The notes under the pieces: model-generated | Told to the model about the DNA's origin: nothing | Database searches by the model: none | Seen by the model: only the letters and a program-made list of their open reading frames with translations | Position numbers and translations under genes: made by a program | DNA from: Actinomycetota bacterium | Lineage (GTDB): Bacteria; Actinomycetota; Actinomycetes; Nanopelagicales; Nanopelagicaceae | Length of the DNA stretch: 18,335 bases | Direction of reading: 5' to 3' | NCBI GenBank assembly: GCA_009702525.1 | Contig: WLHW01000016.1 | Location: 1 to 18,335 of the forward strand | In this document: positions 1 through 7,799 of the stretch, in pieces | How positions within the stretch are numbered: position 1 is the stretch's first letter | Layout of the letters: each line of letters begins with the position of its first letter

Positions 1-462
1 AACGCCGAAGAAACTGCAGCTCTGGCAGCATATGTAGCCTCCCTAGCCCCTGGTCCTGCTATTCCAACTGATGCAGTTCTTAACTACGAGCGTGATGGCA
101 ATACTGCGCAAGGCGGAGAGTTATTTAGAAATAACTGCGCAATGTGTCATAACTTTGCTGGACAAGGTGGAGCTTTAACTCAAGGTAAATATGCACCAAC
201 ACTTATGGGTGTTGAGCCTAAATATATTTACGAAGCACTCATTACTGGCCCTCAAGCAATGCCAGTATTTAGCGATAAAACAATTTCGCCAGCCGAAAAA
301 CTTTCCCTGATTAAATGGATTAAATCTGCCGAGAACGAACCCAACTTGGGTGGAGCCACTATGGGTCGAATTGGGCCAGTAACTGAAGGCCTCTTAGCGT
401 GGGTTCTGGGAATCGGTTTGCTTATTGGTATTGCTGTCTGGTTAACAACGAAAGCGAGATGA
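1..462 (+). CDS. qcrC: Cytochrome bc1 complex diheme cytochrome c subunit QcrC, C-terminal part
   Basis: The reading frame is open from the first base, so the gene starts before the window; 153 codons plus the stop are visible. It is the second c-type haem domain and the membrane anchor of QcrC. The CxxCH haem-attachment motif (Cys-Ala-Met-Cys-His) is encoded at 136-150. A Met in the sequence AMPVF further on is the likely axial ligand. One hydrophobic helix near the C-terminus is followed by a short basic tail. In Actinobacteria this subunit replaces soluble cytochrome c and passes electrons from the Rieske/bc1 core directly to CuA of the aa3 oxidase. The stop overlaps the qcrA start in an ATGA junction (459-462), which supports translational coupling in a qcrCAB operon. 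Identity is secure from the motif plus neighbours. Confidence 0.95.
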   Translation, partial: NAEETAALAAYVASLAPGPAIPTDAVLNYERDGNTAQGGELFRNNCAMCHNFAGQGGALTQGKYAPTLMGVEPKYIYEALITGPQAMPVFSDKTISPAEKLSLIKWIKSAENEPNLGGATMGRIGPVTEGLLAWVLGIGLLIGIAVWLTTKAR

Positions 463-1463
463 GTGACGTGTCTACGGAAATCGAGCCAATACAAGATCCT
501 GGACCTGCCCCGCATGTAATGCGTAATGCAGACATTGATCCAAAAGCAGAAAAACGCGCAGAACAACAAGTCGCAATTCTATTTGGGCTCTCCGGGATTT
601 CATCTTTACTACTCATCTACTCGTATGTATTTATTGCAAGCGATGTTTTTGTCTTCATTCCTGTCATGGGAAATCAAAATGTGCAGCAACTTGGCTTAGG
701 TCTTGGAATGGCTTTCTCTCTTTTATTTCTAGGTTTGGGTGCTATTCATTGGGCCAAGAAGTTGATGCCTGAAACTGAAGTTATTAATCATCGCCATGAA
801 TTTAGATCCTCCGATGAAGATCGTGATGAGTTAGTAAAAACCGTAAAACATGCCGCTGCCGAAGTGAAACTTGGTCGCAGAAGTTTAATTAAGCGCTCCC
901 TAGGCTTTTCACTCGGTCTATTTGCCCTCCCCCCCGTTCTTCTCCTTCGCGATCTAGGTCCCCTTCCTAAGAAGCAACTTGAAACAACTAATTGGAAAGC
1001 TGGAACGCGCCTCGTTACAGATCCTGGCAATCGACCAATTTTGGCCTCGGACCTCGAAGTCGGCGCAGTAGTGCAAACGCTTCCAGAAATGCCAGAAGAG
1101 ACCGAACGCTTACTCAGTGATATCGCTAAGGATCCCGTTCTTCTCATACGTATTCGCGAAGAGGATTTTCAACTCTCCCCTGAGAAACTAGCGATGACAC
1201 ACGATGGCATTATCGCCTTCTCTAAGATTTGTTCCCACATGGGCTGTGCGGTTGCTTTATACGAGCAAACGACGAAACATCTGCTGTGCCCATGTCATCA
1301 GTCAACTTTCGATGTAACTCGTGGGGCTAAAGTTATCTTCGGGCCTGCGGCCCGGCCTTTGCCACAACTCGATATCACTGTCGATGCAGAGGGTTATTTA
1401 ATTGCACGTGCACCATTTAATGAATCAGTAGGTCCTAGCTATTGGGAGCGTAATTCACAATGA
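459..1463 (+). CDS. qcrA: Rieske iron-sulfur subunit QcrA of the cytochrome bc1 complex
   Basis: This 334-residue membrane protein carries the [2Fe-2S] cluster that moves electrons from menaquinol to cytochrome c. Box I is CSHMGC (Cys258, His260, Cys263) and box II is CPCHQS (Cys277, Cys279, His280). By family knowledge Cys258, His260, Cys277 and His280 bind the cluster and Cys263/Cys279 form the disulfide. Hydrophobic segments near 38-60, 76-98 and 143-163 give the three-helix layout typical of actinobacterial QcrA, unlike the single anchor of mitochondrial Rieske proteins. I chose the ATG at 459 because it overlaps the qcrC stop as ATGA. An in-frame upstream start at 399 would add 20 atypical residues inside qcrC. 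Confidence 0.96.
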   Translation: MSDVSTEIEPIQDPGPAPHVMRNADIDPKAEKRAEQQVAILFGLSGISSLLLIYSYVFIASDVFVFIPVMGNQNVQQLGLGLGMAFSLLFLGLGAIHWAKKLMPETEVINHRHEFRSSDEDRDELVKTVKHAAAEVKLGRRSLIKRSLGFSLGLFALPPVLLLRDLGPLPKKQLETTNWKAGTRLVTDPGNRPILASDLEVGAVVQTLPEMPEETERLLSDIAKDPVLLIRIREEDFQLSPEKLAMTHDGIIAFSKICSHMGCAVALYEQTTKHLLCPCHQSTFDVTRGAKVIFGPAARPLPQLDITVDAEGYLIARAPFNESVGPSYWERNSQ

Positions 1464-3046
1464 CAACTGCCGAGAAGAGACTTGGAAATGCCGCCGACTT
1501 TGTTGACGAGCGAATAGGCGCTGCCGGTTGGGTAAAGAAGTCACTCAATAAAGTATTTCCCGACCACTGGTCCTTTATGCTGGGTGAAGTCTGCATGTAC
1601 TCATTTGTTATTTTGCTGCTTTCTGGAACATTTCTAACTCTGTGGTTTGATCCATCACAGCGCGACGTCATCTATGAAGGTGTCTACGAGCCACTTAAGG
1701 GCATCAAGATGTCAGCAGCGTACGCCTCAACTTTGGACATTTCTTTTGAAGTACGCGGCGGATTACTTATGCGACAAATCCATCACTGGGCTGCCAATAT
1801 ATTTATGGCAGCAATTGTTGCTCACTTGCTTCGAGTATTTTTCACTGGAGCTTTTAGAAAGCCACGCGAGTTCAACTGGATTCTAGGAATTCTCCTTCTA
1901 ACTCTTGGTTTTGTAGAAGGGCTTTTCGGCTACTCGCTACCAGATGATCTTTTATCTGGAACCGGACTTCGCATTACGTCTGCGATTATTCAAGCTATCC
2001 CACTGGTTGGAACATATATCTCTTTCTTTTTGTTTGGCGGCGCTTTCCCCGGTGTCGGCTTCTTGCCTCGCATATTCACCCTGCACGTACTTTTAATTCC
2101 TGGGGCATTTTTAGCGGTGATAACGATTCACGTGATGTTGGTCTGGTATCAGAAGCACACACAATTTCCTGGTCCAGGTAAGACTGAAAAGAATGTTGTT
2201 GGTCATCCAATTTTGCCGGTCTATATGGCAAAAGCTGGTGGATTCTTTTTTATCGTGTTTGGAGTTATCGCCTTCTTATCAGCGGTCGCATCGATTAACC
2301 CCATTTGGTTATACGGTCCCTATACCCCGGGACAGATTTCTGCGGGATCCCAACCCGATTGGTACATGGGCTGGCTCGATGGATTAGTACGCATGGCTCC
2401 CCCATTAGAAACACACGCATTCGGTCACACCGTCTCTTGGAACATTTTGATTCCCGCACTCATTGTTCCCGGAATTCTATTTACAGGAATGGCGCTTTAT
2501 CCATTCATTGAGAGTTGGATAACCGGCGACAAGCGCGAACACCATCTCTTAGATCGTCCGCGCAACGTTCCTAATAGAACAGCACTGGGCGTTATGTCAA
2601 TCACTTTCGTTTTGGTTGCGTTAATAAATGGTGGCAATGATATTTTGGCCACTAATTTCCATCTATCAATCAATCAAATTATGTGGTTCTCTCGTATTGG
2701 TATTTTTGTTCTACCTCCACTTGCCTTCGTTATCACCAAGCGTCTATGTCTATCCCTTCAGCGCGCTGACCGGGACTTGGTATTACACGGACTTGAAACT
2801 GGTCGCTTAGTGCGCATGCCTAGCGGTGAGTTTGTTGAAATTCATGAACCAATTAGCGACCAAAAGCGTTTTATCTTGACATCACATGAGCAAGCACCCG
2901 CACTCGAGCTATCAGCAACCGATGCACGTGGCGTGAAGCGCCCTGGGGGTATTAAGAACAAGGTTCGTGCTCGTTTAAGTAAGGCTCACGCTGTTGGACT
3001 TCCTAAAGTTACAGCAGAAGATCTAAAAGAAATTGAGCATCACTAG
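1460..3046 (+). CDS. qcrB: Cytochrome b subunit QcrB of the cytochrome bc1 complex
   Basis: A 528-residue polytopic protein with both quinone sites and two b haems. Likely haem ligands are His108 and His122 in helix B (14 apart) and His209 and His224 in helix D (15 apart); the wider second spacing is like cytochrome b6f. The PEWY-type Qo motif reads PDWY at 299-302. A C-terminal extension of about 120 mostly polar residues follows the last helix near 400-425, as is usual for actinobacterial QcrB (a known target of mycobacterial bc1 inhibitors). The start overlaps the qcrA stop as ATGA. The stop TAG at 3044-3046 lies in a CTAG palindrome that also forms the stop of the opposite gene. An intrinsic terminator lies just beyond, inside that opposite gene. 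Confidence 0.97.
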   Translation: MTTAEKRLGNAADFVDERIGAAGWVKKSLNKVFPDHWSFMLGEVCMYSFVILLLSGTFLTLWFDPSQRDVIYEGVYEPLKGIKMSAAYASTLDISFEVRGGLLMRQIHHWAANIFMAAIVAHLLRVFFTGAFRKPREFNWILGILLLTLGFVEGLFGYSLPDDLLSGTGLRITSAIIQAIPLVGTYISFFLFGGAFPGVGFLPRIFTLHVLLIPGAFLAVITIHVMLVWYQKHTQFPGPGKTEKNVVGHPILPVYMAKAGGFFFIVFGVIAFLSAVASINPIWLYGPYTPGQISAGSQPDWYMGWLDGLVRMAPPLETHAFGHTVSWNILIPALIVPGILFTGMALYPFIESWITGDKREHHLLDRPRNVPNRTALGVMSITFVLVALINGGNDILATNFHLSINQIMWFSRIGIFVLPPLAFVITKRLCLSLQRADRDLVLHGLETGRLVRMPSGEFVEIHEPISDQKRFILTSHEQAPALELSATDARGVKRPGGIKNKVRARLSKAHAVGLPKVTAEDLKEIEHH

Positions 3047-3903
3047 TTCCCAGCACGCATGACGAGCCAAACACCTAGGGCACACATTCCTATTCCAAGG
3101 AAGCCCTGGGTGTTTACTTTTTCACCAAAGAGAAGAAATGCCTCATACGCGGTAACTGGTGGCACCAAGTACATCAAAGAAGAAACAGATACAGCGCTAC
3201 CCGTATTGAGTAGCCATAGAAGCAAGAGAATAGCGCCAAATGAAAGTGCAAAAAGCAGCCATAAAAAAGCCATAGTGAAGTGCAAGCTCCATTGAATATG
3301 CACGCCGCCAGTTAAGATGGCCAACGCGCCTAGCACTACCCCACTAGCTAGATACTGATAGGCAGTTCCTGCTAACAGTGGAATACCTGCACCTAACTTT
3401 TTCTGCAAAATAGTTGCCGTAGTACTGCCCGCTAGTGCAACAAAAGCGGCGAAGATGCCACCACGCGGAAGACCATTGTTAAAGCTTGGTCCTACAACTA
3501 AAACAACGCCTGCCAGACCTAAGAAAAGCCCAACTAGCTGTGTGCGCCTTAGTTTTTCCCCTAATAACTTAACTGCTAATAGTGAAACAAAAACAGGTTG
3601 CAAGCTTGTGATCACCGCAGCTACACCTGCAGGTAAACCTTGTGAAATAGCGAAGAACACTCCCCCTAAATATGCTGCATGTAAAAAAATACCTATTACT
3701 GATGATTTTCGAACTGCCCCAGAACCAATAGAGATTGGTGACTTAACAAGGAGTGCGACAGCAAAAAGAAGGAAGGAGGCTACAAGAACGCGAGCTGCAA
3801 GGAGAATGAATGGATCGGCGTATGGCAATGCATATTTTGCCCCTACAAAACCCGTACTCCATAAAAGTACAAAGACTCCGGGTGCAAAGCGTGCGAGTTT
3901 CAC
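3043..3903 (-). CDS. EamA (drug/metabolite transporter superfamily) permease
   Basis: A 286-residue, highly hydrophobic protein with about ten predicted helices in two repeated EamA halves (roughly 5-135 and 145-285). The first half ends with the pattern LLGEKL followed by a glycine-rich helix, typical of EamA carriers, and the second half has FGEKVN at the equivalent place. The family exports amino acids, nucleobases and other metabolites; no substrate can be deduced. The start is GTG at 3903, because an in-frame stop lies just upstream (3910-3912). It begins 10 nt after the ctaF stop, so it is probably the distal gene of the ctaC-D-F transcript, without an obvious Shine-Dalgarno. Its last codons contain the qcr terminator and its stop shares CTAG with qcrB. 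Nothing ties it functionally to respiration. Confidence 0.88.
   Translation of the reverse strand: MKLARFAPGVFVLLWSTGFVGAKYALPYADPFILLAARVLVASFLLFAVALLVKSPISIGSGAVRKSSVIGIFLHAAYLGGVFFAISQGLPAGVAAVITSLQPVFVSLLAVKLLGEKLRRTQLVGLFLGLAGVVLVVGPSFNNGLPRGGIFAAFVALAGSTTATILQKKLGAGIPLLAGTAYQYLASGVVLGALAILTGGVHIQWSLHFTMAFLWLLFALSFGAILLLLWLLNTGSAVSVSSLMYLVPPVTAYEAFLLFGEKVNTQGFLGIGMCALGVWLVMRAGN
3069..3122 (+). terminator. Intrinsic terminator of the qcrCAB operon, inside the convergent eamA gene
   Basis: Arms at 3069-3081 and 3103-3115 pair over 13 bp with one G-T wobble. The 21-nt interior holds a further TTCC/GGAA pairing. Five T residues follow at 3118-3122. It begins 23 nt after the qcrB stop and is oriented for the + strand; the other strand lacks a matching T tract. 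It is wholly coding for the C-terminus of the EamA protein on the - strand. Confidence 0.75.
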
Positions 3904-3913
3904 AACGTTCTAT

Positions 3914-4318
3914 TTAGTGTGAAGCAGAGGTAAGTGGCTTCTCGTATTCAGTAACCATTCCGATAACGCTGATGATGAGTGAACCAAGACCGATTAGCGT
4001 TAACCACCAACCGATAGCTAAGCCCAGTCCCATGGCACACGCACTCAACGCAACAGGTAGTGGCCACCAAGAATGCGGACTATAAAAACCAAGCTCCCCA
4101 GCACCATCTTCAATCAGAGCAGTCAGATTATCTTCCGGGAGAGTTACCCCGATTCGCTTTTGAGTAAACCACACATAAAAACCGACCATTCCAGCAAGGC
4201 AGGCAGCCAATAACATTCCGCCAACGCCGACTGGTTCTCCACCAATCTGCCAATAGATAATAGTCATCAGTACATAGAAAACAGATAATCCACCGAATAG
4301 TTGCCAGTTAACTTTCAT
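3914..4318 (-). CDS. ctaF: Cytochrome c oxidase subunit IV, actinobacterial type (CtaF)
   Basis: A 134-residue small subunit of the aa3 oxidase. Two hydrophobic helices (about 7-25 and 31-51), a polar segment, the family pattern GFYSPHSWWPL near 76-86, then two more helices (about 86-122) give the four-helix fold specific to Actinobacteria. I chose the ATG at 4318 because it lies one nt after the ctaD stop, follows a GAGGGG-like ribosome site and gives the usual MKVNW-like N-terminus. A start at 4375 would add 19 residues inside ctaD. It is the third gene of ctaC-ctaD-ctaF. Confidence 0.92.
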   Translation of the reverse strand: MKVNWQLFGGLSVFYVLMTIIYWQIGGEPVGVGGMLLAACLAGMVGFYVWFTQKRIGVTLPEDNLTALIEDGAGELGFYSPHSWWPLPVALSACAMGLGLAIGWWLTLIGLGSLIISVIGMVTEYEKPLTSASH

Positions 4319-4319
4319 G

Positions 4320-5972
4320 TTAATGCCCCTCGGTCTTAATGTGAGGATGGTGTAAATCAAAGGCAGGGCGCTCACTAGAAATTCGGGGCATCGTTAAGAA
4401 GTTGTGGCGAGGTGGTGGACATGAAGTTGCCCACTCTAAAGATGCGCCATAGCCCCAAGGATCATCGACACCAACGAGAGGTGATTTGCGTGTGATCCAT
4501 ACGTTGATGGCAAATGGAATCATCGAGAAAGCCAACAGGAATGAGCCGATTGTTGAAACGGTGTTCATAAAGGTAAATCCATCAGTAGCTAAATAATCTG
4601 CATAGCGACGTGGGAAACCTTTAATTCCTAGCCAATGTTGGATGAGGAAAGTTAAATGGAAACCAAAGAATGTTGTCCAGAAATGGATCTTGCCAAGTCG
4701 CTCATTGAGCATCTTTCCCGTCATCTTTGGCCACCAGAAATAGAATCCGCCAAACATTGCAAAGACCACAGTTCCAAATAGTACGTAATGGAAATGCGCG
4801 ACAACGAAATAGCTTGCAGAGACTGCAAAGTCCAGTGGTGGTGAGGCCAGAATAATTCCGGTAAGTCCACCGAATAAGAAGGTTACGAGAAAGCCCATCA
4901 CCCACAACATGGGAGTTTCAAATGTCACATGACCGCGCCACATTGTGCCGATCCAGTTGAAGAACTTAACACCCGTCGGTACACCAATGAGGAACGTCAT
5001 GAATGAGAAGAAGGGCAACAACACCTGTCCAGTAGCAAACATATGGTGGGCCCATACAGAGACCGATAACGCTGAAATAGCAATCGTCGCTGCGATTAGC
5101 CCTTTATAACCAAAGATAGGTTTACGGCTAAAGACAGGAAGAATTTCAGTTGCAATTCCAAAGAATGGAAGCGCCAAGATATAAACCTCAGGGTGACCAA
5201 AGAACCAGAAAAGATGCTGGAATAGCATCGCTCCACCGTTTGCTGGATCGAATAAATGCGTGCCATATATTCGATCGGATTCAAGCCCTAACAACGCTGC
5301 AGCTAGAGGTGGGAAAGCTAGCAAAACCAAGATCGATGTAAGTAGCACGTTCCAAGAGAAGATCGACATACGGAACATCGTCATTCCAGGTGCACGCATT
5401 GTGAAAATAGTTGTAATGAAGTTAACGCCACCCAGAATAGTTCCGATACCGCTGATTGCTAAACCTATAAGCCATAAATCAGCACCAATACCAGGTGAGT
5501 ATGTAGCATTTGAAAGCGGAACATAAACGGTCCAACCAAATGATGCTGCGCCTCCCGGACTCAAAAAACCAGCGAATGCCATGGTGCCACCAAATAGGTA
5601 TAACCAGTAAGAAAGCATATTAAGCCGTGGGAATGCTACGTCGGCCGCACCAATTTGTAGCGGCATGATCACATTTGCAAAGCCCACAAAAAGTGGGGTT
5701 GCAAACATCAAAAGCATGATAGTTCCATGCATTGTAAAGATTTGGTTGTACTGCTCGTAACTCAAAAACTGCATGCCCGGACGGGCTAATTCACTTCGAA
5801 GTGCCAGAGCCAAAATTCCGCCGATTAGAAACCAGGCAAAAGATGTCAACAAATAGAGGTAGCCAATAGTTTTATGGTCTGTCGACGTTATCCATTTAAC
5901 AAAGTTTTTTCCCTTTTTAGCGGGTAACGGAGGAAGCGCTGACGTAGTAGGTCTCTGTGCGTAGGTGGTCAT
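4320..5972 (-). CDS. ctaD: Cytochrome c oxidase (aa3) subunit I
   Basis: This 550-residue catalytic subunit reduces O2 and pumps protons. Visible ligands are His82 (haem a), His260 with cross-linked Tyr264 and His309/His310 (CuB), His393 (haem a3) and His395 (haem a). Asp111 and Asn118 (D channel), Glu262 in GHPEVY and Lys335 (K channel) mark an A1-type oxidase with both proton paths. Odd point: at the positions of bovine His368-Asp369, which bind the non-redox Mg/Mn, the protein has Ser385-Ala386 (within DFAVSASYF). The start overlaps the ctaC stop as ATGA, with a strong AAGGGGAG ribosome site just upstream. Confidence 0.97.
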   Translation of the reverse strand: MTTYAQRPTTSALPPLPAKKGKNFVKWITSTDHKTIGYLYLLTSFAWFLIGGILALALRSELARPGMQFLSYEQYNQIFTMHGTIMLLMFATPLFVGFANVIMPLQIGAADVAFPRLNMLSYWLYLFGGTMAFAGFLSPGGAASFGWTVYVPLSNATYSPGIGADLWLIGLAISGIGTILGGVNFITTIFTMRAPGMTMFRMSIFSWNVLLTSILVLLAFPPLAAALLGLESDRIYGTHLFDPANGGAMLFQHLFWFFGHPEVYILALPFFGIATEILPVFSRKPIFGYKGLIAATIAISALSVSVWAHHMFATGQVLLPFFSFMTFLIGVPTGVKFFNWIGTMWRGHVTFETPMLWVMGFLVTFLFGGLTGIILASPPLDFAVSASYFVVAHFHYVLFGTVVFAMFGGFYFWWPKMTGKMLNERLGKIHFWTTFFGFHLTFLIQHWLGIKGFPRRYADYLATDGFTFMNTVSTIGSFLLAFSMIPFAINVWITRKSPLVGVDDPWGYGASLEWATSCPPPRHNFLTMPRISSERPAFDLHHPHIKTEGH

Positions 5973-6718
5973 ACTGTGCTCCCCTTGAGAGTTTGAAGAT
6001 ACGTCTGGTACTCGGCCGGCGTAACCACTTTGACCTTAAAGATCATCTGGGTATGAGCGCGGCCACACAACATATTGCAACGCCCTGGAAACTCACCCAA
6101 CTTATTCGCCGTAAATTCAAGATGGTTAGTTACGCCAGGAAGAGCCTGCATTTGAATCATGAACGCTGGAATCCAGAAACCATGGATCACATCATTGGCC
6201 GTGAGCGTGTATCGAACGCGCTCCCCCAAAGGTACGACCAATGTGGGTGGTTTTGCTGGTGTGCCAGTTACTAGAACGTTGTCGCCAGCTTCTGGATATC
6301 CAAACTGCCATGACCATTGAATTCCTACAACTGAAATCTGGTGCATTACATTCGGACTTTTTGCGGTGATCACGCTTTCCTTTTTAGCAGTATAAAAAAA
6401 CATGACAGCCACAATTAGGAACGGGATTATTGTGTAAATAATCTCGATTGGAATGTTGTATTGAGTTTGCTTAGGAAACTCAGGGCTATCTTTTTTCAAT
6501 CGGTGGAAAAAAGCGGGCCAAAGAATCAGAATAAGTGTAAATACGCCCACAACTCCTGCAGCAATCCACGCTCCCTGCCATAGAGTCAGCGACTCATCAT
6601 TGACGCTACTGACGCCCTCTTCAAAGCCAAGGCCAGAAACCTTTGAGCAGCCCGTTAGAAAAAGAGTGGGGATAAGTAGAGCTAAGGCACGTAGGCCCTG
6701 CATTTTCTGTCGCGACAT
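5969..6718 (-). CDS. ctaC: Cytochrome c oxidase (aa3) subunit II, CuA protein
   Basis: A 249-residue lipoprotein-type subunit. The signal peptide ends in the lipobox LTGC with Cys24 as the predicted lipidated residue. Two helices (about 48-70 and 90-110) form the hairpin, and then comes the periplasmic-side CuA cupredoxin domain with the conserved aromatic patch QWSWQF (134-139). CuA ligands are His179, Cys214, Cys218, His222 and Met225. In the binuclear loop CNMLCG, Met216 stands where most family members have Glu (bovine Glu198, backbone ligand to CuA and side-chain ligand to Mg). First gene of ctaC-ctaD-ctaF; it has no Shine-Dalgarno and a -10-like box 7 nt before the ATG. Confidence 0.96.
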   Translation of the reverse strand: MSRQKMQGLRALALLIPTLFLTGCSKVSGLGFEEGVSSVNDESLTLWQGAWIAAGVVGVFTLILILWPAFFHRLKKDSPEFPKQTQYNIPIEIIYTIIPFLIVAVMFFYTAKKESVITAKSPNVMHQISVVGIQWSWQFGYPEAGDNVLVTGTPAKPPTLVVPLGERVRYTLTANDVIHGFWIPAFMIQMQALPGVTNHLEFTANKLGEFPGRCNMLCGRAHTQMIFKVKVVTPAEYQTYLQTLKGSTV

Positions 6719-6725
6719 AAGGGTA

Positions 6726-6731
6726 AGGATA
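6726..6731 (-). promoter_or_regulatory. Candidate -10 box of a leaderless ctaC promoter
   Basis: TATCCT matches the actinobacterial TANNNT -10 pattern and ends 7 nt before the ctaC ATG, so transcription would begin at or next to the start codon. There is no Shine-Dalgarno here. No clear -35 is seen. Confidence 0.45.
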
Positions 6732-6757
6732 TAGGTCTATAGCGCCATTGTTGGTAT

Positions 6758-6789
6758 CAAATAAGAGCGCGCGAAGTGGTACAGCGCAC
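6758..6789 (-). terminator. Weak candidate terminator after adoK
   Basis: Arms 6784-6789 and 6767-6772 pair over 6 bp (one G-U wobble) around an 11-nt loop on the - strand, followed by TCTTATTTG. It lies directly after the adoK stop and before the ctaC promoter. The T tract is interrupted, so this is tentative. Confidence 0.35.
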
Positions 6790-6793
6790 AAAA

Positions 6794-7768
6794 TTACTGA
6801 AGATGAATTGAAATCTCCGCGGCCGCCTCTGGCCCGTACGCTTCGGCAAAACGAGTGACAAACTGCGCTGAAGTAAATCGATACTCCTGGGTGCCTTTTG
6901 TTTCTATGACGTAGGTAGCGATCAAAGCCCCTATCTGCGCACAACGCTCATGACTCAAACCCCACGCAAGTCCTGCAATAAAGCCTGATCTAAATGAATC
7001 ACCAACACCAGTTGGGTCAGTCTTAGAGAGCTCCTTGGGGACGCTGACGTGAACTACATCTCCTTGTGCGCTTTCAACTTTGGCACCTTGTGAGCCAAGC
7101 GTTATGACGCGCACCGATACTCGCCCAAGGATTTCGGCATCGCTCCAACCGGTCTTTTGCATGGCCAGGGCTAATTCATATTCATTCATAAATAGGTAGG
7201 CAGCTCCATCGATAAGAAGCTTGATTTCATCCCCACTCATTCTCGCCATCTGCTGAGAAGGATCTGCTGCAAATGCGATGCCCTGCTGGCGGCACGTTTC
7301 TGAGTGGCGCAGCATCGCTTCTGGATCATCCGGTGAGATGACTAATAAATCCAAGCGCCCCGTTTTTTCCATGATGGGACCCAATTCAATATTTCTTGCT
7401 TCGCTCATTGCGCCGGGGAAAAAGGAAGCAATCTGATTAAGGTCATCATCTGTCGTCACCATAAAGTGCGCGGTGTAGAGCGTTTCAGATACATGTGCAT
7501 GCGAAGTAATTACTCCGTGACGAGAAAGCCACGCTTCATAATCTGGCCAATCTTTTCCGACGGCAGCAATCAAAATTGGATTTAACCCTAAGACACCCAT
7601 TCCGAAAGCAATATTGGCAGCGCATCCACCACGGCGAACATCCAGACTGTCAACTAAAAATGATAGCGAGACTTTTTCGAGTGAGCCTGCGACAAGTGAG
7701 TCAGTGAACTTTCCAGAATAGGTCATCAAGTGATCTAAACCGACAGAACCAGCTACACCTATTTTCAT
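6794..7768 (-). CDS. adoK: Adenosine kinase (PfkB/ribokinase family, actinobacterial AdoK)
   Basis: A 324-residue PfkB-family kinase that would convert adenosine and ATP to AMP. The N-terminal glycine pair sits in RRGGCAAN (45-52) and the family's C-terminal signature is DPTGVGDSF (251-259), with Asp257 the expected catalytic base. The stretches SLSFLVD, IASFFPGAMSEARNI and FAADPSQQ closely recall M. tuberculosis Rv2202c, a characterised adenosine kinase, and the location next to ctaC and an IscA-like gene is the same in that genome. A generic annotation would be 'carbohydrate kinase PfkB'. The ATG at 7768 fits the family N-terminus. No Shine-Dalgarno is present. It may share a transcript with erpA 31 nt upstream or use its own leaderless promoter. 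Confidence 0.87.
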   Translation of the reverse strand: MKIGVAGSVGLDHLMTYSGKFTDSLVAGSLEKVSLSFLVDSLDVRRGGCAANIAFGMGVLGLNPILIAAVGKDWPDYEAWLSRHGVITSHAHVSETLYTAHFMVTTDDDLNQIASFFPGAMSEARNIELGPIMEKTGRLDLLVISPDDPEAMLRHSETCRQQGIAFAADPSQQMARMSGDEIKLLIDGAAYLFMNEYELALAMQKTGWSDAEILGRVSVRVITLGSQGAKVESAQGDVVHVSVPKELSKTDPTGVGDSFRSGFIAGLAWGLSHERCAQIGALIATYVIETKGTQEYRFTSAQFVTRFAEAYGPEAAAEISIHLQ

Positions 7769-7774
7769 GTAGCG

Positions 7775-7780
7775 ATCTTA
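7775..7780 (-). promoter_or_regulatory. Candidate -10 box of a leaderless adoK promoter
   Basis: TAAGAT fits TANNNT and ends 6 nt before the adoK ATG, inside the 31-nt gap after erpA. No ribosome site is visible, which favours leaderless translation. Confidence 0.4.
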
Positions 7781-7799
7781 GAGTGAGAGAAGTTCAAAA

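Noticed and set aside
399..458. Upstream start for qcrA at 399.
   Set aside because: The added 20 residues come from sequence coding for the qcrC anchor; the ATGA overlap start at 459 fits the operon and the family.
3059..3922. Long + strand open frames opposite the EamA gene (3059-3295 and 3455-3922).
   Set aside because: Their products are low-complexity, Lys/Pro/Thr-rich shadows of a strongly recognisable membrane protein on the - strand.
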